Below are positions 1 through 6,998 of a stretch of DNA of 11,833 nt, in pieces. The notes under the pieces are model-generated. The model did not search any database. It was given only the letters and a program-made list of their open reading frames with translations, and was not told the DNA's origin. Source of the DNA: Clostridium sp. CAG:413 (GTDB taxonomy: Bacteria > Bacillota > Clostridia > Oscillospirales > Acutalibacteraceae). Made by a program: the position numbers and the translations under genes. Every line of letters starts with the position of its first letter. Position 1 is the first letter of the stretch. Where the stretch lies: positions 1 to 11,833 of the forward strand of contig FR888213.1 in NCBI GenBank assembly GCA_000431775.1, written 5' to 3'.

Positions 1-206
1 ATGCACTGACCGTCCGCAACGGCGATTCCCGAGCCGTTGGAGATTATGTTATCGTTGCCCTTGGTGTTGGAGGAGCGCCCGCTCACCCGCTTTTGTCCCT
101 TGGTGACGAGCACCTCTTTAGGCATTGATTCGCAGTAGAAGAATTCCTTCCACTGGTCAGCCAAAGTGCCGCCCAATGCTCCGATTCCTGCTTTTATGAG
201 TCCCAT
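1..206 (-). CDS. SPFH-domain (YdjI / 'virion core protein'-like) protein, N-terminal part
   Basis: Open from the ATG at 206 to the window edge, so only the first 68 residues are present. The protein begins MGLIKAGIGALGGTLADQWK and continues with a stretch reading LVTKGQKRVSGRSSN. I recognise this as the conserved start of the clostridial SPFH proteins often annotated as virion core protein-like and related to Bacillus YdjI. In full-length relatives an SPFH (band-7) domain follows, often with a C-terminal zinc ribbon; neither is visible here. Such proteins are thought to work in membrane-associated assemblies, but their exact role is unknown. An AAAGGGG ribosome-binding site precedes the ATG by 8 bases (about 215-221). 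A TATAAT-like element at 245-250 could be a -10, but I find no convincing -35. Family assignment is from memory of the N-terminus, without a search. Confidence 0.8.
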   Translation of the reverse strand, partial: MGLIKAGIGALGGTLADQWKEFFYCESMPKEVLVTKGQKRVSGRSSNTKGNDNIISNGSGIAVADGQC

Positions 207-256
207 AATATAAGCCCCTTTCAGATCATATTTTGAATTTGTATATTATATTTTTG

Positions 257-640
257 TTATCCCGCGCCGAGAACGAACTGATCGTCGCGGTCTGTGCCGA
301 GGGCGAACACCATGCACGGTTTGCCCTCGATGACTTCTGTCTCGCCCGTATACTGCGCGCCGCCCTCGCCGCCGTAGATCGAGAAATCATAGCAATCGAC
401 GGTGTCTATCTGACCCGTTGCGCCCGAGAGCATCGGGCTGACGGAGAAGCTCTCGTCGCCCGTCCTGAAGAGGATGGAGGCGCTGCGGGTCGGTCTAAGC
501 CGCTTTATCGGTCACGGCGGCGGTGCTGTCTTTTGTATCGTCGGTCGGCTTTGAGCAGCAGCCCGCAAGTATAGCGAGCGCCATGGTCAGCACGAGCGCC
601 GACAAAAGAATTCTTTTGAATTTCGTTCGGGAAGCCTCCC
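257..640 (-). pseudogene. Decayed small lipoprotein gene (lost start codon, frameshift, shortened C-terminus)
   Basis: Reading down from 626 gives T/M-KFKRILLSALVLTMALAI then LAGCC, a textbook lipoprotein signal peptide with a lipobox (LAGC), followed by a Thr/Asp/Ser-rich linker that stops at TAG 495-497. A good ribosome-binding site (GGGAGG, 635-640) lies 8 bases before codon 624-626, but that codon is ACG where ATG would be expected. After the TAG, the +1 frame is open to TAA at 257-259. It encodes a plausible domain with motifs FSVSPMLSGATGQIDTVDCY and MVFALGTDRDDQFV, which I associate with C-terminal domains of clostridial lipoproteins. Relatives appear to continue past DQFV, whereas this copy ends four residues later. 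Start loss, frameshift near 493-515 and early end together suggest a pseudogene; assembly error is the alternative. The only ATG upstream in frame 0 (683) lies inside the preceding hairpin. Confidence 0.7.
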
Positions 641-669
641 TTTTTTCTGTTAAAACAGCATCGGCCGCT

Positions 670-701
670 CCGTGATTTCTCAAATAACAGAGCGGCCTTT
701 G
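670..701 (-). terminator. Hairpin after the cysteine-rich protein gene
   Basis: About 14 bases after the TAA at 714-716, the sequence contains arms GGCCGCTC and GAGCGGCC, with further partial pairing inside the loop. The U-tract is poor: the transcript continues GATGCTGTTTTAACAG. This may therefore be a weak or processed 3' end rather than a strong intrinsic terminator. It separates the surface-protein gene from the decayed lipoprotein gene. Confidence 0.5.
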
Positions 702-713
702 GTCAATTGTGTT

Positions 714-3700
714 TTATTTGCCGATTATCTGCTTGAATGCGCTGATGATGAATTCGACCGTGCCTTTCGTTGCGCCGATAACGAAATCCTTGACGCTGAT
801 GATGAAGTCGATTATCCAGCAGTGGCCGAGCGTGGCGGGGATGATCGTGCCTGCGTTGCGTACCGCGCCGCAGACGGAGCATTCCTCGTGCTTCGAGCCG
901 TCCTTAAACTTTGTGGCTTCCTTATCGGTCTTCCAGACATAGGAGTGAGCCGCTGCATCGGCCTTGTCGCCGCACGCGCACTCATGCCAGTGATTGGTGT
1001 CGTCATACTTCCAATCCGTGCCGTAGCTGTGGGTATGGCTGGGAGGCGCATCCTTATAGGTGGCCTCAATCTTCACAGCACTTGCGGGCATGGTGAAGGT
1101 GGTAGTTGCCTTGGTGGCGTCTGCCAGGGTGACATTGCCCTCCAGCACGACCCACTTGTCAAAGACCTTGCCGGTCTCCGGTGCGTCCGCCGTAATGGTC
1201 ACAACGGTGTTCTGCTCGATCTTGTCGGTGATGGGGGTGCCGGCGGCAACGGAGGCCGTGCCCTTGATAACCGTGAGCGTGTACTCGGTCGCAGCAGAGT
1301 TCCTTACGAACCTTGTCTCGCCGCAGTCGGCGCGCTGGCAGGTGTAGAGAACCCCTTCGCTCTTGCCCTGTGTTGCCGGTTTGCCGCCGTCCCAGTCGTG
1401 GCTGAGCTTATCAATGACATGACCGTAGCGGAAAATCTGTCCGCAGTCGCCTGTGCACTGCTGGTCGCCGCTATAGCCTGCGGAGGTGCATCCGGGCTTA
1501 ACCTCATTGACCAGCTTGTAGTTGCCGGCAATTTCGTGGAGGGACGGGGTAGAGCTGCCCTTCTGCGCGATCCTGTCGCACGCTGTGCAGTACCGGTTGC
1601 CGGAATAGCCCTTCTCGGTACAGGTCGCCGCTCTTTCATCCCGCAGCTCAAAGGGGCCGCTATGCTTGAAGTCGCCGGTCTCGCCTTTTACGGTGCCGCC
1701 GCAAGCCGTGCAGCGGTAGTCGCCCTCATAGGCGCGGTGCCTGCAGTCGCCCGATCTGACGTTGTAGCGTTTGCCGCCATGGCTCGCGTCCGTGGTGGCT
1801 GAGTTGTTCGTGCCGTAGTAGTACAGCGGCTGCAGCGTACCGGTATGACCGGCGTTTGCAGGCGGGTAGATATCCGAACCGGCACTGATGATATTGCCGC
1901 AGTCTGCGCAGGCGGTGTCGCCGGTGTAGCCCTTGCGGTCGCAGACCTGCGCCTTCGCATTGAGCACCGTGGTGCCGCCGCTGTGGTCACAGTCTGCATA
2001 GACAGGCTCAAAGAAGTATTGGCCGCCGCCGGGGGCACCCATGGCGCTGAACGCCGGGATCTCACAGCCCCACTCGAGGGCAGATCCGTTGGTTACCAGC
2101 TTGAACAGGGTCTTCGCCTCGTTGGTATTCCATTTTTTATTAACAGGTGCCATGCTGTCAGACACGTTGTATTCGCGGAGATACTCCACCTTCCAGCCGA
2201 TGGCCTTCTGACCGGTTTTCTCCTCGGGATAAAGCCTGATCTTGTCGCCGGGCTTGACAATCATACGGGTTGCCCGGCCGTTTTTCACCGTCACAAGGGC
2301 GGTGTCCTTTGTCCAATCGCCGTCAATTTTTTTCGTCTCTTTGTATTCGCAGATGCTGCATTCAGCCTCCATGCCGCCTTTGCCGCCTGTGGTGTCGGGA
2401 CACAAAACCACATTCCAGCTGCCCCAGCTATGGGAAACCATGATGAATTCCTCGCAGCCGGGAACCTTGCACTTTTCGGGGTGGGCATAGCCGGACTCAA
2501 GGATGAGCTGCTCCACCGTCTTGGTCGAGCCGCCGATGTTGAAGGTATACTCATAGATACTGCCGAAGCCGGTGTAATCCCAGTTCCAGCCGTAATCATG
2601 GACATGGGTCTTCACGGGAACGATATAGTCGCAGACGGAACATCTGAGCACATCGACTTTGCCGCCGCCTACCGCTTCAAAGCTTCTGTCAAGCACAAAG
2701 GTATGCGGGAAGACGCGCTCCTTGGAGCCGGTGGTCATATAATGTGCTTCGTAAGAGCCTGCTTCAAACAGGCACGGGAGCTTGTGGCCGTCGCATTTCG
2801 GGTCATTGCCTACGGCAGCTTCTGTTCTGCTCCCGTCCGGGTTTACATGCCAAACATAGTATCGCGGCGTTCTCTCGCTGTCGTCGGTGGGCACAGGCAC
2901 ACCCGCCTGCTTGTGGCTGTAGGCATGGGCGGCAGTCAGCTTTGCCTCCGCCGTTTTCATGGTGTCCGTGGGGTCGCCCTTTCTGCCGATGACGCAGTAG
3001 TAGGAGTAGTCCTCCTGGCAGGCCTGGGTGGAAACCGGCATCTCCAGCGTGGAGGTCGTCACACCCTTGTAGAACCCATCCTCCGGCAGCTTGCGGGGCG
3101 CCGCCGTGGGATTCTCATTATCCTTCCGATACCACTGATAGGTCAGCTCGTCGCCCTTCAGGCTCTTTGCCGCGACGGAGAAGGTGACCGGGTTATTTTC
3201 ATAGAACAGCAGGCCGTTTTCCGGCTCTTCCTTATAATCGTCGTAAATAGAGGTCTTGCACTTGACGCCCTTGGGCTGGCGGGTGATAACGATGGAGCTG
3301 CCGCTGATGTAGCCGCAGACCTTGCACACGCCCTTGGCGTCAGATTCATGGTTGGCGGCATTCAGCTTTTCGCCGTCGCAATAGCGGCAGGGGTGCCAGT
3401 GCTGCGTTCCGTCGGCTGACCAGGAGGCAGAGGCTATGTGGGTATGCCCGGCGCCGGAATGCTCCGTCTTCAGATGATCCTCAAAATCAGAGTCGCTGAA
3501 GCACCAGTCGTCATGATCGCAGCCCATAGCGCTCACGGCATCCCGGCAGCAGTCCTTGCAGCGCTGATCGCAGCCGTCCTCGCAGGGATCGCTGTCGTGG
3601 AAGCACAGGCCGCAGTCCTCGCAGAAGTGATCCGCATAGTCCGTGTCCATTGCGCACATTCCCTCGGAGCAGTCGGAGTTACCCTCGCAGCACTCTTTGC

Positions 3701-4466
3701 ACAGCTCGCAGATTTCGCAGAACTCGTCCTCGTCCTCCTTATCCGTGACCCAGCCGTCGCAGCCCGGGCAGATGTGCTCGTCCCACTCGGCGCTTTCCAC
3801 GCAGGTCTCGCCGTCCGGGCAGCCGCCGCCCTCGGAGTTGATCTCGCAGCACTCCTTGCACAGGCCGCACTCCTCGCAGCTCTCCTTGGCCAGCAGGCAT
3901 TCCTCGCACTGCTCGCAGGATGTGTGGCAATCGATGCAGTGGATGACGCCGGTATCATCGTCGTCCACGCACTCGTCCACCGCGCCGAAGCAGGCGTTAC
4001 ACAGCGAGCAGTGCATCGGGTCGCTGTCATCGTTTGCGCAGTCGTCGCAGAAGCCGCAGGAGTCGCAGATGGTTATGGAGCAGCAGGGGCCCTTATGGCA
4101 TTCGCCGCACAGCTGGTCATCCTCGCCGATGTAGCACTTGGCGCAGGTGGAGCAGTGCGTATCCTCCATGCAGTCGGCGCACTTGTAGCACTCATCGCAC
4201 CAGTAGGGCGTGTCGCCTAGGCACAGACCACAGTCGTTACAATGGGTCTCAACCCAGCAATCGTAGTTGCAGTCAATGGTGCAGAACTGGCAGTCGCAGC
4301 AATTCTCAGCCCAGTGGTAGTGGTCGCATTCGGGGCAATCTCCGCCGGTGTCGTAGTCGTCCCAAAAGGCATGGGTGGGAACCAACATACTCGGTATCAG
4401 TGAGGCCAGCATCACAAGCGTCAACAGGATGCTGACAACGCGCCTTCGTTTGTTCGTTTTTGTCAT
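714..4466 (-). CDS. Secreted multidomain protein with an acidic, extremely cysteine-rich N-terminal domain
   Basis: 1250 residues, function unknown. Residues 1-33 form a Sec signal peptide (KRRR, hydrophobic core, then THA before FWDD). Residues 44-322 hold 61 cysteines, mostly as CxxCxxC runs, in a strongly Asp/Glu-rich background. Residues 342-384 carry an HTH...HWHxC module and two CxxC pairs. Residues 392-512 resemble an Ig-like domain (TYQWYRKDN, YYCVIG). Residues 600-710 contain several CxxC pairs. Residues 838-1011 have four GYTG-type CxxC repeats. Residues 1061-1138 match the divergent InlB B-repeat type (Flg_new_2-like), followed by another HTHSY...HWHECAC module (1144-1175). The protein ends in a hydrophobic or amphipathic tail (1215-1250) with no LPXTG, SLH or choline-binding motif. 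GGGAGG lies 9 bases before the ATG. It follows a receiver-like gene by 92 bases and probably shares its promoter. Metal binding or disulfide cross-linking at the cell surface is inference. Confidence 0.9.
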   Translation of the reverse strand: MTKTNKRRRVVSILLTLVMLASLIPSMLVPTHAFWDDYDTGGDCPECDHYHWAENCCDCQFCTIDCNYDCWVETHCNDCGLCLGDTPYWCDECYKCADCMEDTHCSTCAKCYIGEDDQLCGECHKGPCCSITICDSCGFCDDCANDDSDPMHCSLCNACFGAVDECVDDDDTGVIHCIDCHTSCEQCEECLLAKESCEECGLCKECCEINSEGGGCPDGETCVESAEWDEHICPGCDGWVTDKEDEDEFCEICELCKECCEGNSDCSEGMCAMDTDYADHFCEDCGLCFHDSDPCEDGCDQRCKDCCRDAVSAMGCDHDDWCFSDSDFEDHLKTEHSGAGHTHIASASWSADGTQHWHPCRYCDGEKLNAANHESDAKGVCKVCGYISGSSIVITRQPKGVKCKTSIYDDYKEEPENGLLFYENNPVTFSVAAKSLKGDELTYQWYRKDNENPTAAPRKLPEDGFYKGVTTSTLEMPVSTQACQEDYSYYCVIGRKGDPTDTMKTAEAKLTAAHAYSHKQAGVPVPTDDSERTPRYYVWHVNPDGSRTEAAVGNDPKCDGHKLPCLFEAGSYEAHYMTTGSKERVFPHTFVLDRSFEAVGGGKVDVLRCSVCDYIVPVKTHVHDYGWNWDYTGFGSIYEYTFNIGGSTKTVEQLILESGYAHPEKCKVPGCEEFIMVSHSWGSWNVVLCPDTTGGKGGMEAECSICEYKETKKIDGDWTKDTALVTVKNGRATRMIVKPGDKIRLYPEEKTGQKAIGWKVEYLREYNVSDSMAPVNKKWNTNEAKTLFKLVTNGSALEWGCEIPAFSAMGAPGGGQYFFEPVYADCDHSGGTTVLNAKAQVCDRKGYTGDTACADCGNIISAGSDIYPPANAGHTGTLQPLYYYGTNNSATTDASHGGKRYNVRSGDCRHRAYEGDYRCTACGGTVKGETGDFKHSGPFELRDERAATCTEKGYSGNRYCTACDRIAQKGSSTPSLHEIAGNYKLVNEVKPGCTSAGYSGDQQCTGDCGQIFRYGHVIDKLSHDWDGGKPATQGKSEGVLYTCQRADCGETRFVRNSAATEYTLTVIKGTASVAAGTPITDKIEQNTVVTITADAPETGKVFDKWVVLEGNVTLADATKATTTFTMPASAVKIEATYKDAPPSHTHSYGTDWKYDDTNHWHECACGDKADAAAHSYVWKTDKEATKFKDGSKHEECSVCGAVRNAGTIIPATLGHCWIIDFIISVKDFVIGATKGTVEFIISAFKQIIGK
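1434..1955 (-). repeat. Four degenerate GYTG/CxxC protein repeats within the secreted protein
   Basis: Residues 838-1011 contain four units of the form C, a few residues, GYTG or a variant, then CxxC. The cores are KGYTGDTACADC, AYEGDYRCTAC, KGYSGNRYCTAC and AGYSGDQQCTGDC. The second unit lacks the first Gly, and the fourth has one extra residue in the CxxC. Similar repeats occur widely in surface proteins of gut Clostridia. They may form small zinc-ribbon-like or disulfide-bonded units. Confidence 0.75.
3501..4337 (-). other. Region encoding the 61-cysteine acidic domain
   Basis: Codons 44-322 of the secreted protein. Cysteines make up about 22% of residues, mostly spaced C-x2-C-x2-C, with several CC pairs. 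The repeated core patterns are HCxxCxxC, CEECGLCKECC, CEICELCKECC and FCEDCGLC, separated by Asp/Glu-rich linkers. It is far denser than the other CxxC modules in the same protein. The spacing suggests either tandem zinc-knuckle-like metal sites or a disulfide-rich fold. I do not recognise a named family. Confidence 0.85.
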
Positions 4467-4481
4467 ACTTCATTTCCTCCC

Positions 4482-4496
4482 TCAAAATCATTTTGA
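4482..4496. promoter_or_regulatory. Perfect 7+1+7 palindrome beside the ribosome-binding site of the secreted-protein gene
   Basis: TCAAAAT-C-ATTTTGA is a perfect inverted repeat ending immediately before the GGGAGG ribosome-binding site of the 1250-residue protein gene. As DNA it could be a repressor operator within the operon. As RNA the one-base loop would have to open, leaving a weak A/U hairpin next to the ribosome-binding site. No clear separate promoter is visible in the 92-base gap. Confidence 0.45.
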
Positions 4497-4558
4497 AGAT
4501 TTGTCTATGTGTTTTTTGTCGGGGCATAAAGCCATATTGCGTTTTGTCGTTGTCTGAT

Positions 4559-4945
4559 TTAAACGCTGTCGATTACCGAAGCAAAGTAGTTTTCGGATAC
4601 CGAGCCGAAGAGAAAAGCGTCTATCAGACCCTCGCGCTTTGCCTGCCGTACCTTTTCGGTCAACTCACCGTCTGTGTCGTCATCCACAAAGAGGATGACC
4701 CGGCAGTTTTCCATGTTCCGTTTTACCTTGTCACGGATTGCCATTCGTTCATTGAACATCCATGGCGAATACGCCTTGACCTCCATTAAAAGAACATCCG
4801 GTCGATGCGTTTCGCACCACTCGGCGGTTGCGTCCGGCGACTCGGAGATCACAACCTGGCAATCATCCAATTTTTGCATCAGCATTCGTTCCATGGTGTG
4901 CGCATGGATATCGCTTTGAATGTCCAGAACGATTTTTTTCATCAT
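4559..4945 (-). CDS. Stand-alone receiver-like protein lacking the phosphorylation residues
   Basis: 128 residues with the alternating beta/alpha pattern of a CheY-like receiver domain: KIVLDI (beta 1), CQVVIS (beta 2), DVLLMEV (beta 3), CRVILFV (beta 4) and DAFLFG (beta 5). There is no output domain. Aligned by eye with the neighbouring response regulator, the phosphoacceptor Asp is Glu55, the acidic pair is reduced to Asp8, and the conserved Thr and Lys are absent (Val87 and Gly114 regions). This suggests a pseudo-receiver that works by protein contact, possibly locked in an active-like state by the Glu. It is the first gene after the promoter at 4990-5017, with an AAGGTGGTGA ribosome-binding site. 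It uses ATGATG, so either Met1 or Met2 could be the start. It lies upstream of the secreted protein, probably in the same transcript, so it may tune or sense output of the signalling operon. Confidence 0.75.
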   Translation of the reverse strand: MMKKIVLDIQSDIHAHTMERMLMQKLDDCQVVISESPDATAEWCETHRPDVLLMEVKAYSPWMFNERMAIRDKVKRNMENCRVILFVDDDTDGELTEKVRQAKREGLIDAFLFGSVSENYFASVIDSV

Positions 4946-4989
4946 TCATCACCACCTTCTAAGAGTACAACCCTAATCTTACAGTATCT

Positions 4990-5017
4990 ATTGTACGGAT
5001 TTTTTGGCGCTTGTCAC
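4990..5017 (-). promoter_or_regulatory. Promoter of the pseudo-receiver / secreted-protein operon
   Basis: On the minus strand, a -35 of GTGACA (5012-5017) and a -10 of TACAAT (4990-4995) are separated by 16 bases. Each hexamer has one mismatch to the sigma-A consensus. The predicted transcription start is near 4983, giving a leader of about 37 bases. The promoter lies downstream of the terminator at 5081-5112, so this operon is probably transcribed separately from the sensor operon. Confidence 0.65.
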
Positions 5018-5033
5018 TGGCACTTGCGCCAGT
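5016..5033. promoter_or_regulatory. 18-bp inverted repeat overlapping the -35: candidate response-regulator site
   Basis: ACTGGC-GCAAGT-GCCAGT (minus strand) has perfect 6-bp arms. It overlaps the last two positions of the repeat with the -35 hexamer and is centred at about -41.5 from the predicted start. That size and position fit a LuxR/NarL-type class II activator site. The regulator encoded at 5122-5751 is the obvious candidate to bind it; this is inference. Confidence 0.5.
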
Positions 5034-5080
5034 AACAGAAGAAAAACTCGATTTTTTCAAAAATTTTTCCTTTTGGGCGT

Positions 5081-5112
5081 GAAAAACCCCTTGACCGTAC
5101 AGCCAAGGGGTT
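5081..5112 (-). terminator. Intrinsic terminator of the sensor/regulator operon
   Basis: Minus-strand arms AACCCCTTG and CAAGGGGTT (9 bp, 10-base loop) are followed by further T residues, giving five Ts in a row. It begins 9 bases after the response-regulator stop codon at 5122-5124. It separates the three-gene signalling operon from the downstream output operon. Confidence 0.85.
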
Positions 5113-5121
5113 CGTTATCTC

Positions 5122-5751
5122 TTATTCGTCTTTTAATGTGGTTACCATGAGCTTGTTTTCAATGGCCGTTGCAACCAGCGATTCTCTGCTTTCAAAGCCA
5201 CCCTTTTCCACCATATTATCCAGGTTCCAGCGAACGCCGTTTTTGGAGATGCCCAGCTTATCGGCAATTTCCTGATAGGTAAAGCCCTTTACATATAGGC
5301 GCAGGATGTCTAACTGCCGTGGCGAGAAGGCATCGGACATCGTACCCTCCATTTCGACGGCGGGGGAGGAGTTTGGGAAGACTCTTTCGCCCGCAAGGGT
5401 GCGCTTTACCACGCTCATCAATTCCTCTGTACCGTGGTCCTTATACCACAGGCTGTCGGCTGCGCCTAATTTGGCTCTTTGCAAAACTTCGGGATCGACA
5501 AGCGAGGTAGCCACAACGATTTTGATCTGCGGAAAAGCCTTTTTGATACGCTCTGCGGCGGCAAGACCGGAGTGCTTGTGCTGCGTCTGCACATCCATAA
5601 GGACGAGCTTTACGGTGGCATTGCAATGCTTTTCCGCTTCAAAGGCGTCACGGAAAACGCCGACAAGATGAAACTCGCCGTCTGCCGCAAGACAATCGAC
5701 AAAGTGCTTTTGGATGTATAAATCATCCTCTACAAGTATGGTGTTAATCAT
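5122..5751 (-). CDS. LuxR/NarL-family response regulator
   Basis: 209 residues, a normal length for the family. The receiver domain (about 1-120) keeps all key residues: Glu8/Asp9/Asp10, phosphoacceptor Asp53 in LVLMDV, Thr82 and Lys104. The C-terminal LuxR/GerE-type helix-turn-helix (about 141-205) contains FSPRQLDILRLYVKG and YQEIADKLGISKNGVRWNL. It should be phosphorylated by the histidine kinase encoded just upstream, whose stop codon overlaps this start by 4 bases (ATGA). GGAG lies 8 bases before the ATG. It is the last gene before a terminator. The neighbouring promoter with a site near -41.5 is the likely target, which would make it an activator of the secreted cysteine-rich protein operon; that link is inferred from position only. 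Confidence 0.95.
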   Translation of the reverse strand: MINTILVEDDLYIQKHFVDCLAADGEFHLVGVFRDAFEAEKHCNATVKLVLMDVQTQHKHSGLAAAERIKKAFPQIKIVVATSLVDPEVLQRAKLGAADSLWYKDHGTEELMSVVKRTLAGERVFPNSSPAVEMEGTMSDAFSPRQLDILRLYVKGFTYQEIADKLGISKNGVRWNLDNMVEKGGFESRESLVATAIENKLMVTTLKDE

Positions 5752-6998
5752 AGGCTGATCTCCTTTGCGGGAATCGTAATCAGAAGAGCAAATCGTGGAT
5801 TATGCGAAATATGCATTTCGCCGCCGGAGCTTTCAATACTGCGGCGAAGCGTTGACAGGCCGCTGCCTTCCTTTATCGGCTTTGTGGGTATTTTGCCGTT
5901 GTTGGTTATGGTAACATCATAGCGTTCGCCGCGCTGGGCAATGCGGATATACACCTCATTCCCGTCTGCGTGCTTGATGCAGTTGGTCACGCACTCCTTG
6001 GCGGCGGCAACGGTCAACTCCTCGGCTGCGGTATCATGGGGCAGGTAGCCGTCAATTTTTACAGCCACGCCAAGCTGCCGGGCAGTTCTTTTTACCTCGT
6101 CCATTGTGCTGACAGAGGTGACACGGTTGCTTGCCAGCATACCGATGGCATTTTGCAAAGCCTCAAGCTTTCGCTCGGTATCCTCGCCGCTGTCTATGAT
6201 GTCTCGGATGGTCAGGAGGCTTCGCCCGATGGTATCGTGAATATAGACCTTCAGATCAAGGCTTTCCTTCTCCTTGACATCGTCCTCCATGCGAGCGTAC
6301 ATCTTTCTGAGCTTTCGATTGACTTCCGCCAGTTCTTTATTTATTTCCTCTTGCTTTTGGTAGCCGTTATACAGCTCGGTTACATTGTGCGCCGTTATCT
6401 GCTGCCAGCGGTCATCGCCGTCCACGGTGATATTCTGTGTGCGAAACTGCCAGACGGTCTTGTCGGGCAGGATGTAGCAATCATCCTTGACGGTTACGGA
6501 TCTGTCCGGCACGCTCAGGGCATTTTCTATATCGCTTTTGATTTGCAGCTCGTGGCCGCAAAGGGCAAAGGACAGCCTTCGCATACGGTTGTTGCATAGG
6601 ATGATCCTGCCGTTCGGATCGGCAAAGCAGATGCCCATAGGTAGCTTATCCGTTGCTTCCTTAATGGAGAACGGCGAGAGCTCGTTCTTTTTACGGCGGT
6701 ATTCCCTCGGCAGAGCAACGGCAAAGTGAACTGCCGCAAGGAAAATGGCAGCGGCAAATATCAGCCACGGTGCGCCCAGCAGAAATGCGTCCCCGATATT
6801 GTCGGGATCTGCCTGGGAAACGGAGAACAGCAGCGGGATCATCACAGCCATAACCACCAGGCTCAGCAGGCTGCGCACCGGCTTATTGCTGCGAAGAAGC
6901 TGATACATAAACAGCCCGATTTCAAGGACGATCTCCACAAGCATGATAAACGGCAGCATAGTCTGCCAAAATTCAGAAAGGAAAGAAAATGCACTCAT
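5748..6998 (-). CDS. PAS-containing sensor histidine kinase (DesK/NarX type, HisKA_3)
   Basis: 416 residues. About three membrane segments (13-33, 42-60, 73-95) are followed by a PAS-like domain (about 112-210, with MGICFADPNGRIILCNN), a coiled coil (213-250) and a HisKA_3 dimerisation helix with phosphoacceptor His254 in YIHDTIGRSLL. The GHKL ATPase domain (about 325-412) has the N box ECVTNCIKHA (Asn339) and the G2-like GSGLSTLRR (378-386). The G1 box reads TNNG rather than DNG; I recall this as a recurring variant in this clostridial group, so it need not mean loss of activity. The gene overlaps both neighbours by 4 bases, implying coupled translation. It pairs with the LuxR-type regulator downstream. 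The input is unknown; the upstream 7TM protein may supply or modulate it. Confidence 0.93.
   Translation of the reverse strand: MSAFSFLSEFWQTMLPFIMLVEIVLEIGLFMYQLLRSNKPVRSLLSLVVMAVMIPLLFSVSQADPDNIGDAFLLGAPWLIFAAAIFLAAVHFAVALPREYRRKKNELSPFSIKEATDKLPMGICFADPNGRIILCNNRMRRLSFALCGHELQIKSDIENALSVPDRSVTVKDDCYILPDKTVWQFRTQNITVDGDDRWQQITAHNVTELYNGYQKQEEINKELAEVNRKLRKMYARMEDDVKEKESLDLKVYIHDTIGRSLLTIRDIIDSGEDTERKLEALQNAIGMLASNRVTSVSTMDEVKRTARQLGVAVKIDGYLPHDTAAEELTVAAAKECVTNCIKHADGNEVYIRIAQRGERYDVTITNNGKIPTKPIKEGSGLSTLRRSIESSGGEMHISHNPRFALLITIPAKEISL

Noticed and set aside
233..574. Plus-strand open frame of 113 codons
   Set aside because: It is antisense to the decayed lipoprotein gene, whose minus-strand fragments carry recognisable lipobox and domain motifs; the plus-strand product looks random.
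495..683. 62-codon frame starting at ATG 683 as an intact small lipoprotein
   Set aside because: That ATG lies within the hairpin after the preceding gene and would put 19 charged or polar residues before the signal peptide. The real ribosome-binding site points to the ACG at 624-626.
672..4220. Three long plus-strand open frames (672-1802, 1845-3419, 3438-4220) opposite the secreted-protein gene
   Set aside because: They mirror the GC-rich, Cys/Asp/Glu-rich coding strand, encode low-complexity Ala/Val/Gly-rich products, and have no domain or convincing ribosome-binding site. The minus-strand gene has a signal peptide, domains and a good start.
3501..4337. Short-period repeats in DNA as a CRISPR array or tandem duplication
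   Set aside because: The periodicity comes from cysteine codon spacing. The units vary in length and sequence, and there are no constant repeats with unique spacers.
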